From Lachnospiraceae bacterium (GTDB lineage Bacteria; Bacillota; Clostridia; Lachnospirales; Lachnospiraceae), in assembly GCA_017518735.1 (NCBI GenBank), contig JAFWTY010000040.1:1-64000 (forward strand): DNA of 64,000 nucleotides, read 5' to 3'. Below the pieces are notes generated by a model. It was not told the DNA's origin and made no database searches. It was given only the letters and a program-made list of their open reading frames with translations. A program made the translations under genes and the position numbers. Below are positions 17,711 to 26,001 of this stretch, one piece after another. Position 1 is the stretch's first letter. Every line of letters begins with the position of its first letter.

Positions 17711-17767
17711 AATACCCCTCAACACGTCATACTATATACCACATAGTATAACATGTCAAGGGGTATT
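17711..17767 (-). repeat. 27-bp inverted repeat spanning the padR promoter
   Basis: The arms 17711-17737 and 17741-17767 match at 22 of 27 positions around a 3-base centre (ACC). All five differences are transitions, and each becomes a G-U pair in minus-strand RNA, giving an uninterrupted 27-bp helix on that strand only. It begins 26 bases after the stop of the ABC permease gene. It has no T-run, so it is not an ordinary intrinsic terminator. The core TACTAT-N7-ATAGTA overlaps the padR -10 and could be an operator. Confidence 0.8.
17731..17759 (-). promoter_or_regulatory. near-consensus promoter of the padR operon
   Basis: On the minus strand, TTGACA (17759-17754) and TATAGT (17736-17731) have a 17-base spacer, one base off the sigma-A consensus. 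Transcription would start near 17724, about 95 bases before the padR ATG. The promoter lies entirely inside the inverted repeat, which suits autorepression by PadR. Confidence 0.75.
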
Positions 17768-17793
17768 CCAAAAATTTTTTGATTTTTATGTTT

Positions 17794-20145
17794 TTATTCG
17801 GCAATCAACATCTGATATGCCTCAATCTTCTTCACTCTTCGTGCCTCAAATACCGCAAAGAAGAAGGAAATTACAATGATTGCGACACAGCTGATGACAA
17901 CTCCGGGAATGGGAATATCCAGGTCTGCTTTCACGATTCCGAAGGATCCCATCATCAGATTCATGTACGGATTTGCCGCAAAATAGGACACTACGGAAAA
18001 TACCAGTACGGAGAGAATGATCGGAGGCATGAAGCTTACTGCCGTCTGCAGGATCAGGTTGCCGGAAGTATATCCGATGGCCTTGCTGATACCGAAATCT
18101 CTTCTCTTGCTGTAAATGAAGGACTTGATGAGAAGAAACAGTACCAGTAAAATAACCGCTGCGCAGATTGCACTGACTAAATACAGCATCAGTTTTGCGA
18201 TGGTCTTAAATGTGGTCATACTTCCTTCAATAACTTCCCAGAAGTTCATGGTGCTTACAATATGATCCCCAAACTTGTCCGTACAGTCATCCAAAACCTT
18301 CTGACTGCTTTTTGCATCATCACAGTCGTAGTTAAAGTAAGCGGGTGCATAGGTGAAATCAAGCAGGTGTTCCGCAGCCTTCGTGGAAAGAAGTGCTTCT
18401 CTTCCGTCGTTGTTGGTTGTCTGAATCAAACCGGTTATCAGGTATTTATGATTCTTGTCGCCGTAATCGAGTTTCAGTTCATCTCCGACCGAGAGGCCGT
18501 ATTCCTTTGCAAATTTACCGCTGACTGCGATTTCATTGTCATATTCCGGGAAACGTCCGGTATAAACTACGTTTTGATTCTTTAACTGAGCCGGATCATC
18601 CATGATGTATGTCCAGAGCTTGTCCTCATCATTATAGTAAAGATAGATATTCATAATGTTTCGTACATTGGAGACATCTTCTCTTTCACACAGGTACTCA
18701 TATACTTCATCCTTTTTCTCATAATCGGCTCCGACTACGCCGCCGCAGATTTCAAAGGAAAGCATCTCCAGTTTCGGATCGCGGTTAAAGTTTTCATACA
18801 TCAGTAAGGTAATGACACAGAAGAATACGATAAAACCGGTTACAAAAAATGTAATGATATTCTGTTTCATGTTTCCGAACATAATCTTTAATGCAATACT
18901 AACGTTCAGTCCGAAAGCCGAGCGATCCAGGCGGATACGATTTTTGCGGAAATTATGACCTTCCACTCCGCCGCGAAGGGCGATGATCGGATCGATTTTT
19001 CTGATCTTTCCTACCGAAAGGACGGTGACAATAAGGACGTAAGCCACAACAACGCAGACGGTAATCACGGTTGCTACCGGATTAAAGGATGCATGGAACG
19101 GTACGCCCATCTGTACGACTACAAAATCGGCAATGACGGGAATGGTGATGTAGGAAAGTCCCACACCCAGTGCAGCACCGAGTACTCCGAGAAGTCCGAA
19201 CATCAGAAGCAGGGATGCCTTGATGTTTCCGGAGGTGTAACCGATGGCCTTTAAGGCACCGAGGGTCTGCATATTCTCCTTGATATAGTTGGAAATGCTG
19301 TTTACCAGCATCATAATGATGACAAGTAAAACCAGGATACTGATGGCCAGGAAACAGATGGCAATAATCCGTGACATAAAGGTTCTTCCGCCAACGACCG
19401 AAGAAAGGCTTACGGCATAAACTTCGGTATCCATATTGTATTTCAAAAGATCATTGCAGACGCGGATCGCAAATTTGCTCTGTTTTACGCCGTCCTTAAG
19501 CTCATAGGCAACCACAATGGCCTCGGCTGCTTCCCCGTCACGATTACGGATTTCGTCGTAAGTATCCTGATCCACGATAAACTCATAGGTACCGTTGTTG
19601 TTGCAGGCAAAATAGGTCGTATTGACGAAACCTCTTACGGTCAGGTCATAAGTCTTTCCGTTCAGTTCAAAGGAGTAGATATCTCCAATCTTGTTGCTGT
19701 CGCTGGTATAGAACTGATAGGGAAGATAAATATAGTTCTCGGTAATGCTTTCGTCTTCCAGAATGATCTCCGTTTTCGCCATCTTACGTTCGAAGGCATC
19801 GGGATTGTTGACGTGAATATGCATAACCACCTTGCCGGCACCGAAGGGAACGGATACGGAATTATAGAAAAGTACGCTTGTACTCTCATATCGCTCTGTT
19901 TCGTCATCCATCAGATTCTCAATGCAGTCATCATCGATTCCGGTTAAGTCCGAAGTAAATCTTAAGAATCCATCTCCGGCATCCAGCCTTTTTGCATCAC
20001 GCGATACGGTCGGATATACATCGGTGAAAAGCAGCATCGACGAGGAAATCATCATTGCAGCCAAAATAATCAAGAGAAATAATCCGATGGACGTTCCTTT
20101 GTTTTTGCGAAAATGTGATTTGGTAAGAACCCATTCTTTGCTCAT
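17794..20145 (-). CDS. FtsX-type ABC transporter permease
   Basis: A large MacB/FtsX-family permease of 783 residues. It has one N-terminal membrane segment (about 18-40), an extracellular domain, three membrane segments (about 255-400), and a second half repeating this layout with three final segments. Such permeases act in mechanotransmission, lipoprotein handling or peptide-antibiotic resistance rather than simple import. The ATG at 20145 with a GGGGTGG site is preferred over an in-frame GTG at 20154; it lies two bases after the ATPase stop. Partners are the ATPase at 20148 and probably the two-component system at 21.1-23.0 kb. The substrate is unknown. Confidence 0.9.
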   Translation of the reverse strand: MSKEWVLTKSHFRKNKGTSIGLFLLIILAAMMISSSMLLFTDVYPTVSRDAKRLDAGDGFLRFTSDLTGIDDDCIENLMDDETERYESTSVLFYNSVSVPFGAGKVVMHIHVNNPDAFERKMAKTEIILEDESITENYIYLPYQFYTSDSNKIGDIYSFELNGKTYDLTVRGFVNTTYFACNNNGTYEFIVDQDTYDEIRNRDGEAAEAIVVAYELKDGVKQSKFAIRVCNDLLKYNMDTEVYAVSLSSVVGGRTFMSRIIAICFLAISILVLLVIIMMLVNSISNYIKENMQTLGALKAIGYTSGNIKASLLLMFGLLGVLGAALGVGLSYITIPVIADFVVVQMGVPFHASFNPVATVITVCVVVAYVLIVTVLSVGKIRKIDPIIALRGGVEGHNFRKNRIRLDRSAFGLNVSIALKIMFGNMKQNIITFFVTGFIVFFCVITLLMYENFNRDPKLEMLSFEICGGVVGADYEKKDEVYEYLCEREDVSNVRNIMNIYLYYNDEDKLWTYIMDDPAQLKNQNVVYTGRFPEYDNEIAVSGKFAKEYGLSVGDELKLDYGDKNHKYLITGLIQTTNNDGREALLSTKAAEHLLDFTYAPAYFNYDCDDAKSSQKVLDDCTDKFGDHIVSTMNFWEVIEGSMTTFKTIAKLMLYLVSAICAAVILLVLFLLIKSFIYSKRRDFGISKAIGYTSGNLILQTAVSFMPPIILSVLVFSVVSYFAANPYMNLMMGSFGIVKADLDIPIPGVVISCVAIIVISFFFAVFEARRVKKIEAYQMLIAE

Positions 20146-20147
20146 GA

Positions 20148-20903
20148 TTACCACCCCATCTTTCCTAAGAAGTCGCGAAGTTTTTCGTGACGGTCCGGAT
20201 CATTCGGTACATAGGCTCCGAGATTGCACTCAGCCGCAATCTCACCGTCTTTTACATACAGGATGCGGTTGCCTCTTCTTGCGGAAGTAATGTCATGGGT
20301 TACCATGACGATGGACTGTCCTTTCTCATTGAATTTGGTGAGTGCATCCAGAACATCCTTACCGGTCTGGGAGTTTAACGCTCCTGTCGGCTCATCCGCA
20401 AAAACAAGTCTGGGATTATTGATCAGTGCTCTTGCAATTCCGACTCTCTGTGCTTCACCGCCGGAAATCTGTGTCGGGAACTTGTCCCAGAGTGTTTCTT
20501 CAATGTCGACGGATTTCAATACTTCTTTTGCTTTCTCCGTAACCGCTTTCTTATTCTTATCAACCAGAAGTCCGGCAGCGAGAACATTGTCAAGAACCGA
20601 CATCGAATCTACCAGGTAGGTCTGCTGGAATACGAATCCGCAGTTTCTTCTTCGAAAGATTGCAAGCTCGTCGGAATTCAGTTTCGTGATTTCAACGCTG
20701 TTGAATGTGATGTTGCCGAGTGTCGGCTTGTCCATTCCGGACAGTGCATATAACAAGGTGGACTTTCCGGCACCGGACGCACCCATGATTACGGTGAAGT
20801 CTCCATCCTTAATTTCAAGATCGATATTTTTTAATACGTGCTGCTGCACGCCTCCGTTGGAAAATGTTTTGCAAAGTTTGTTGGTTTCAATAATGTTTGA
20901 CAT
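20148..20903 (-). CDS. ABC transporter ATPase, MacB/LolD type
   Basis: The ATP-hydrolysing partner of the FtsX-type permease. Walker A is GASGAGKST near residue 42, the signature is ISGGEAQRVGIARAL, and Walker B ends in LVFADEPTGALNS, diagnostic of the MacB/LolD/FtsE group. The chosen ATG at 20903 has a perfect AGGAGGAG site, and upstream in-frame codons are rejected. It is first in a two-gene operon, with four phased TTAAGG repeats just upstream that probably bind the neighbouring response regulator. Confidence 0.94.
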   Translation of the reverse strand: MSNIIETNKLCKTFSNGGVQQHVLKNIDLEIKDGDFTVIMGASGAGKSTLLYALSGMDKPTLGNITFNSVEITKLNSDELAIFRRRNCGFVFQQTYLVDSMSVLDNVLAAGLLVDKNKKAVTEKAKEVLKSVDIEETLWDKFPTQISGGEAQRVGIARALINNPRLVFADEPTGALNSQTGKDVLDALTKFNEKGQSIVMVTHDITSARRGNRILYVKDGEIAAECNLGAYVPNDPDRHEKLRDFLGKMGW

Positions 20904-20928
20904 GGTATTTCTCCTCCTTACAAGACAC

Positions 20929-20982
20929 ATTCTACACATGCAATCCTTAAGTGCCTTTAAGAAACCCTTAAATATTCCTTAA
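20929..20982 (-). promoter_or_regulatory. phased direct-repeat operator and promoter of the ABC transporter
   Basis: Four copies of TTAAGG or TTAAAGG (minus strand) end at 20950, 20960, 20971 and 20982, spaced 10, 11 and 11 bases, so they lie on one face of the helix. A -10 box TAGAAT lies at 20934-20929, and the place of the -35 (AAGGCA) is non-consensus and covered by a repeat. This is the layout of a promoter activated by an OmpR-family regulator. Confidence 0.6.
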
Positions 20983-21005
20983 ATCGCAAAAATGTTTCAA
21001 AGACT

Positions 21006-21033
21006 CAAAAAAGGTCCCGCACGCGAGACCTTT
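21006..21033 (-). terminator. intrinsic terminator after the sensor kinase gene
   Basis: On the minus strand an 11-bp stem (AAAGGTCTCGC / GCGGGACCTTT, one T-G pair) with a 2-base loop is followed by six T. It ends the response regulator/kinase transcript before the separately regulated ABC operon. Confidence 0.85.
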
Positions 21034-21062
21034 CAAATGCTGATTCAGCGCAGTTTTGACGG

Positions 21063-22313
21063 TTATTCCGCTCTTCTGATTGAAACGATTGCGGTAAAAC
21101 CGTCCTTGCTTTCCAGCTTCAGTTTTCCGTTCATGGCATTTAAGAAATAATCCGTAAGATACAAGCCAAGCCCGGCTCCTTCTTTTTCCGCGGTATTGCT
21201 GCCGCGTTTGTACTTTTCCTTAAGAAGCGGCAGTTCATTCGAAGAAACGCCGGGTCCGAAATCCCTTACCGAAATGATTAGATACTCTTCTTCCAGTGCA
21301 GCGGATACTTCTATTTCGGTTCCCGCGTACTTATATGAATTCATAAAAAGATTGTCAAAAGCCTGTTGCAGTCTTAACTTATCGATAAACACATCGCACT
21401 TCGGAATATCAAATGCACCGGCCTTTCCGAGATAATCCGCATTTTTGATCAGTTTGGAAATGCAGTCGGAAGACTGTCTGGAAGGTGAAACCGAAATCTC
21501 CGTAATCTCATGAATGGCGGAATGAAAAAGATTGTCCGTAAGGGTCGTGATCTGGTCCGCTTTTTCATTGATCAAATGGAAATACTCTTTGCTCTTATTG
21601 TCCCCTGCCAGTTCATAGCCGATTTCCGACGAGGATTTGATGGATGCCACGGGCGTCTTGATGTCGTGGGAAAGCTTTGCAATCGTTTCTTTCTTTTCAT
21701 CATTCGCCTGCTTCTCGGCGATTTTTGCTTTCTTTAATTCCGAACGCATCAGATCAAACGCTTCGGTGAAGGAACCGAAAACATGCTTCTTATCAACCTC
21801 AAGAGGAATGTCCAGATCTCCTCCCGCAACGCGGATGGCAAATTCATTCATCTTATGAAAAGGTTCTATGATGGTCTTTCGCAGATAGAGATAATACCCC
21901 AGGACAAGGAGTAGCTGAAGTGCCGAAAAGAGGGCGATGGTGATGGCTAACCCTTTTTTGGCAGTGCGAATTTTGGCTTCGATGTCGTTATGGATCAGAA
22001 TCTTTCCGATGACTTCGCCATCCGATGTGACATCCAAAATGGTATCTCTTCTTTTGATGGCTTCGTTAACGGATGCGGAAAGACCTTCCGCATTTTTGTA
22101 AAGAACGGTGCCGTCCAAATCAACTACCGTATAGAAAAGAATGTCACTGTACTTCTCTTCATTGCCGAAATTGTCTCCGACGCTTTTTACGCATTCATTG
22201 ACCGCAAGGGCATCCTGCTCGGTATCTCCCATTTTGTATATGAAAAAGAAGCAGAATGAGGCTTCTGCAAGAAAGGTCAGAATAATCAGCGCGACGAAGG
22301 GAAACTTTTTCAT
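21063..22313 (-). CDS. two-component sensor histidine kinase
   Basis: A 416-residue membrane sensor. It has two membrane segments (about 5-25 and 125-145) bracketing an extracellular domain of about 100 residues, then a HAMP-like linker, a coiled coil, a phosphoacceptor helix with His216 in LSHDIKTP, and a C-terminal HATPase domain with GAGLGLY. It starts inside the response regulator stop (ATGA overlap), so the pair is coupled. The extracellular domain is larger than that of BceS-type kinases, so direct ligand sensing is possible. It probably controls the ABC transporter downstream. Confidence 0.94.
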   Translation of the reverse strand: MKKFPFVALIILTFLAEASFCFFFIYKMGDTEQDALAVNECVKSVGDNFGNEEKYSDILFYTVVDLDGTVLYKNAEGLSASVNEAIKRRDTILDVTSDGEVIGKILIHNDIEAKIRTAKKGLAITIALFSALQLLLVLGYYLYLRKTIIEPFHKMNEFAIRVAGGDLDIPLEVDKKHVFGSFTEAFDLMRSELKKAKIAEKQANDEKKETIAKLSHDIKTPVASIKSSSEIGYELAGDNKSKEYFHLINEKADQITTLTDNLFHSAIHEITEISVSPSRQSSDCISKLIKNADYLGKAGAFDIPKCDVFIDKLRLQQAFDNLFMNSYKYAGTEIEVSAALEEEYLIISVRDFGPGVSSNELPLLKEKYKRGSNTAEKEGAGLGLYLTDYFLNAMNGKLKLESKDGFTAIVSIRRAE

Positions 22314-23014
22314 CTTTTTCCCTCCGACTGATAGCGGTATCCTTCTTTCCAGACCGTAATGATCCTCTTCGGATTGTTCGGATCTTCTTCGATGGCTTCA
22401 CGGATTTTGCGAATATGAACGTTTAACGTTCCGTCCGACGTAAACTTATCATTCCAGACATGATCAAACAATTCCTGTTTGGTGATCAGACGGTCCCTGT
22501 TGTCCGTAAGATATTTCAAGAGGGTATATTCCAGGCTGGTCAGTTTCTTCTCTTCTCCTGCTACCAGCACCGTTTTATTGATATAATCGATGGTCAGGTT
22601 TCCGTCCGCAAAGGAATCTTTGGAATCTTCTCCGGCCTTGGAATCATCGTTTGCAAAGCGCTTTAACATTACCTTCACTTTGGCGAGAAGGACACCCAGG
22701 GAGTACGGTTTTTCAATATAGTCATCACCGCCGATGTTTAATGCGATAATCTTATCATCATCGGTATTTCTTGCAGAGATAAAGAGAATCGGCATTGTCT
22801 TCGTTTCACGTATTTTTCTGCAAAATTCAAAGCCGCTTCCATCTTCGAGATTGATATCAAGCAGCAAAAGCGATGCATCGTTTTCCTCAAAAAACGCCTC
22901 CGCCTGGGCAATCGAAAATACCACCTTCGTCTTTACTTCAAACATGTTAAAGTATTCGCCGGTGTTTTTTGCCAGTACTTCCTCATCATCTACAATCAAA
23001 CAGTCATATTTCAT
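22310..23014 (-). CDS. OmpR/PhoB-family response regulator
   Basis: A 234-residue DNA-binding regulator. The receiver domain has the acidic pair at Asp9/Asp10, the phosphoacceptor Asp53 in LLLDINL, and the conserved Lys in EKPYS. A winged-helix domain follows, with TSLEYTLLKYL and a final RTVWKEGYRY-like wing (ITVWKEGYRY). The ATG at 23014 is chosen because it opens the receiver domain and has an AGGGGA site. Its likely targets are the phased TTAAGG repeats at 20945-20982. No separate promoter fits between it and the terminator just upstream, so it may rely on read-through. Confidence 0.95.
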   Translation of the reverse strand: MKYDCLIVDDEEVLAKNTGEYFNMFEVKTKVVFSIAQAEAFFEENDASLLLLDINLEDGSGFEFCRKIRETKTMPILFISARNTDDDKIIALNIGGDDYIEKPYSLGVLLAKVKVMLKRFANDDSKAGEDSKDSFADGNLTIDYINKTVLVAGEEKKLTSLEYTLLKYLTDNRDRLITKQELFDHVWNDKFTSDGTLNVHIRKIREAIEEDPNNPKRIITVWKEGYRYQSEGKR

Positions 23015-23037
23015 ATAAGAAATTCCCCTTTTCTTAA

Positions 23038-23070
23038 CAAAAACGGCTGCAACAAATTCTGTTGCAGCCG
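23038..23070 (-). terminator. intrinsic terminator after the aminotransferase gene
   Basis: A perfect 11-bp stem (CGGCTGCAACA / TGTTGCAGCCG) with a 5-base loop and five T on the minus strand. It lies 14 bases after the aminotransferase stop and only about 24 bases before the response regulator ATG, so partial read-through or attenuation could set regulator levels. Confidence 0.88.
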
Positions 23071-23084
23071 GAATAAGCATCTGC

Positions 23085-24368
23085 TTACTGATTCAGATAA
23101 TAATCCAGGCTTACGATTCTTACACAGAGTGTAAAAATTTCAGCAGCCTTCTGCATCTCTTCCGTCGTCGGGAAGGACGGTGCGATACGAATGTTGGAAT
23201 CGAGCGGATCCTTTCCGTACGGATAGGTTGCTCCGGCGCCTGTCAAAACAACACCTGCATCCTTGCACATTGCAACAATCTTCTTTGCACAACCCGGTAA
23301 TGCATTAAAGGAAATGAAGTAGCCGCCGTGAGGTTTTACCCAGCTTCCGACTTCCAGTCCTTCAAGATCTCTGTCAAAAGCATCCAAAACAGCCTCAAAC
23401 TTCGGACGAAGCAGTTCAGCGTGTTTCTTCATATAGGCCTTCAGGTTATCGATGTTTCCGAAGAATCTTGCATGACGAAGCTGATTGATCTTGTCATGAC
23501 CGATGGTCTGGATGGATAACTGTTTCTTAATGCGATCCACATTGTCAAAAGAAGCTGCGAGAGCACTGATTCCCGCACCGGGGAAGGTGATCTTCGAAGT
23601 GGAACCGAACATATAAACCATATCCGGATTTCCGGCCTTCTCGCACTCTTTTAAGATATTTAAAATCTCATCCTGTTTGTCATCATAGAGATGATGGATG
23701 CAATATGCATTGTCCCAGTAAATACGGAAGTCGTTTGCAGCGGGTTTTAAGTTTGCAAAACGTCTTACCACTTCATCGGAATAGGAAATACCGGTCGGAT
23801 TGGAGTACTTCGGTACACACCAGATACCCTTTACGGAATCATCGTTGTTTACATACTCTTCCACCAGATCCATATCCGGGCCGTCTTCGTTCATCGGAAT
23901 ATTGATCATTTCGATTCCGAAGTATTCGGTGATACGGAAATGTCTGTCATATCCGGGAACCGGGCAGAGGAATTTTACATTGTCCAGTTTGCACCAGGGA
24001 GTGGAACCTGCCACACCGTGGGTCATGGAATGGCTTACGCGGTCATACATGATGTTTAAGGAAGAGTTTCCGTAAACGATAATGTTGTCCTTCTCTACTT
24101 CCAGCATGTCTGCCATCAGGCGTCTGCATTCACCGATTCCGTCGATATCACCATAGTTTCTGGTATCGTTTCCGAGAACGGTCCTCATATCGGAAGCGGA
24201 ATTCACAACGTCGAGCATTCCCATTGCAAGGTCTAACTGGCTTGCGCCCGGCTTACCTCTTGCCATGTTGAGCTTTAATCCCTTGGCCTGCTCCTCTTTA
24301 TACTTTTCTTCCAGAGCTGCTTTCATCGTAAGCAGTTCGTTTTGATCCATTTCCTTGTAGGATTTCAT
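23085..24368 (-). CDS. type Ic aspartate aminotransferase-like enzyme
   Basis: A PLP-dependent aminotransferase of the fold-type I subgroup related to Corynebacterium AspT. Marks of this subgroup are MARGKPGASQLDLA near the N-terminus, YGNSSLNIMYD, WCVPKYSNPTG and the Schiff-base lysine in FGSTSKITFPGAG. It should interconvert aspartate and oxaloacetate with glutamate/2-oxoglutarate, though other acidic or aromatic substrates are possible. The ATG at 24368 is best spaced from the GAGAGGG site; another ATG lies six bases upstream. It follows rpe by 36 bases. Confidence 0.85.
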   Translation of the reverse strand: MKSYKEMDQNELLTMKAALEEKYKEEQAKGLKLNMARGKPGASQLDLAMGMLDVVNSASDMRTVLGNDTRNYGDIDGIGECRRLMADMLEVEKDNIIVYGNSSLNIMYDRVSHSMTHGVAGSTPWCKLDNVKFLCPVPGYDRHFRITEYFGIEMINIPMNEDGPDMDLVEEYVNNDDSVKGIWCVPKYSNPTGISYSDEVVRRFANLKPAANDFRIYWDNAYCIHHLYDDKQDEILNILKECEKAGNPDMVYMFGSTSKITFPGAGISALAASFDNVDRIKKQLSIQTIGHDKINQLRHARFFGNIDNLKAYMKKHAELLRPKFEAVLDAFDRDLEGLEVGSWVKPHGGYFISFNALPGCAKKIVAMCKDAGVVLTGAGATYPYGKDPLDSNIRIAPSFPTTEEMQKAAEIFTLCVRIVSLDYYLNQ

Positions 24369-24404
24369 ACACATATCCCTCTCTGTTTCGTAATAGTATT
24401 CCTA

Positions 24405-25058
24405 TTAAAAATGTGCCATGATGGCTTTCGCATTCGCTGTAATGTCATCCTTAAATACGGCACTTCCCGCAACAATCACGTTTGCACCCGCATTCAGTGC
24501 TTCGTCGATGGTATCCACGCAGATTCCGCCGTCCACTTCAATATCCACATTCGTCAAACCGCGTTTTGTCAGTTCCTCTTTTAACGCGACAATCTTGGGT
24601 GTGCACTCATGGATGTATTTCTGTCCGCCGATTCCCGGCTCTACAGTCATTACCATTACCATGTCCACGAGTTCCAGGTAAGGGAAAACATTTTCAATTA
24701 TTGTTTCCGGATTAAGTGCAAGTCCTACCTTTGCACCAAGCGCCTTAATCTCCTTTAAGGTCTTCTCCGGATCGTCCAGTGTTTCGATATGAACGGAGAT
24801 CACATCCGCACCAAGGTCTTTGAATGTCTTGATATATCTCTCCGGCTTCGTAATCATCAAATGTACGTCAAAAACGATATCGGTACATTTTCTGATGGAT
24901 GCGATAATCGGCATGCCGAACGATATGGTAGGAACAAAAATGCCGTCCATGACGTCAATGTGCAAATACTCTGCACCGGCATCAACCACTGCCTGAATAT
25001 CCTCTCCCAGACGACTGAAGTCCGAAGATAAAATACTGGGTGCCAAAATTCTTTTCAT
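24405..25058 (-). CDS. rpe: ribulose-phosphate 3-epimerase
   Basis: Interconverts ribulose 5-phosphate and xylulose 5-phosphate in the pentose phosphate pathway. It is a 217-residue TIM barrel with LAPSILSSDF at the start, the metal/catalytic motifs HIDVMDG and VHLMI, the VEPGIGGQ loop and VDGGI near the end. It follows rsgA by about 40 bases, the common Firmicutes order prkC-rsgA-rpe. Confidence 0.97.
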   Translation of the reverse strand: MKRILAPSILSSDFSRLGEDIQAVVDAGAEYLHIDVMDGIFVPTISFGMPIIASIRKCTDIVFDVHLMITKPERYIKTFKDLGADVISVHIETLDDPEKTLKEIKALGAKVGLALNPETIIENVFPYLELVDMVMVMTVEPGIGGQKYIHECTPKIVALKEELTKRGLTNVDIEVDGGICVDTIDEALNAGANVIVAGSAVFKDDITANAKAIMAHF

Positions 25059-25098
25059 ATTACTTCTCTTTCAAACATATTTTACTACAAATGTAGTT

Positions 25099-26001
25099 TT
25101 AATATCGATTCATGCTCTTTTCTTCTTCAAAAAGCTGCACGTAATTTTCGTATCGGAGTTTATTGATTTTTCCTTCCTTTACCGCTTCCTTGATGCCACA
25201 CTCTTTTTCCTTGATATGCGCACATCCGGCAAAACGGCAGGCCGGCTCGAATTCGTCAAACTCGTGATAATATGCGGAAAGCGGTTTTGCTTCCATCTTC
25301 GGAACCGACAGGGACGAAAAACCCGGTGTATCGAAAAGGTAGGTATCCAAGCCGCACATCTGAGTGGTAAAAATCTCACTGTGACGTGTCGTGTGTTTTC
25401 CGCGGTCAATCTTTTCGCTTACCGTTCCGGTTTCCATGCGGTAGGAACCCAGCAGTTCGTTGATCAATGAGCTCTTTCCGACTCCGCTCGGTCCGGCCAC
25501 GGTTGTGGTCTTTCCGGCAAGAAGTTTCCTCACTTCCTCGATTCCGGTCTTTTCCTTAGCGGAAATCAAAAGCACCTTGTATCCGCCCTTTTCATAGGCC
25601 GATACAATCTCATCCATCTCTGCCCCGTCTTTTAAATCCTCTTTATTAAAGCAGATGATACAGGGAAGATTCCTGCTTTCCATATGAATCAAAAACCGAT
25701 CCAGCAGATTGAAATTCGGATCCGGTTTCTTAATTGCAAAAATCACAAGCGCCTGGTCTACGTTTGCAACCTCGGGACGAATCAGCATGCTCTTTCTCGG
25801 AAGAAGTTCGACGATATTTCCGGTTTTTGTTTCTTCATCCACGGGAACAATTACGCATTCGTCACCGACCAGAGGTTTTTCCTTTTTGTTACGGAAGATA
25901 CCTTTGGCCTTGCATTCGTACTGCCCTCTCGACGGAACAAATACATAATAGAATCCGCCGATTCCTTTTACAATTTTACCAGTATACTTAGTTTCCGGCA
26001 T
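25099..26001 (-). CDS. rsgA: ribosome small-subunit biogenesis GTPase RsgA
   Basis: A GTPase that acts late in 30S subunit maturation. It has an N-terminal OB-fold, a circularly permuted GTPase domain (FNKEDL precedes the P-loop GPSGVGKSS), and a C-terminal zinc motif with CRFAGCAHIKEKEC. Its 300 residues are normal for the family. The start overlaps the end of prkC by 14 bases, so the two are coupled. Confidence 0.97.
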   Translation of the reverse strand: MPETKYTGKIVKGIGGFYYVFVPSRGQYECKAKGIFRNKKEKPLVGDECVIVPVDEETKTGNIVELLPRKSMLIRPEVANVDQALVIFAIKKPDPNFNLLDRFLIHMESRNLPCIICFNKEDLKDGAEMDEIVSAYEKGGYKVLLISAKEKTGIEEVRKLLAGKTTTVAGPSGVGKSSLINELLGSYRMETGTVSEKIDRGKHTTRHSEIFTTQMCGLDTYLFDTPGFSSLSVPKMEAKPLSAYYHEFDEFEPACRFAGCAHIKEKECGIKEAVKEGKINKLRYENYVQLFEEEKSMNRY

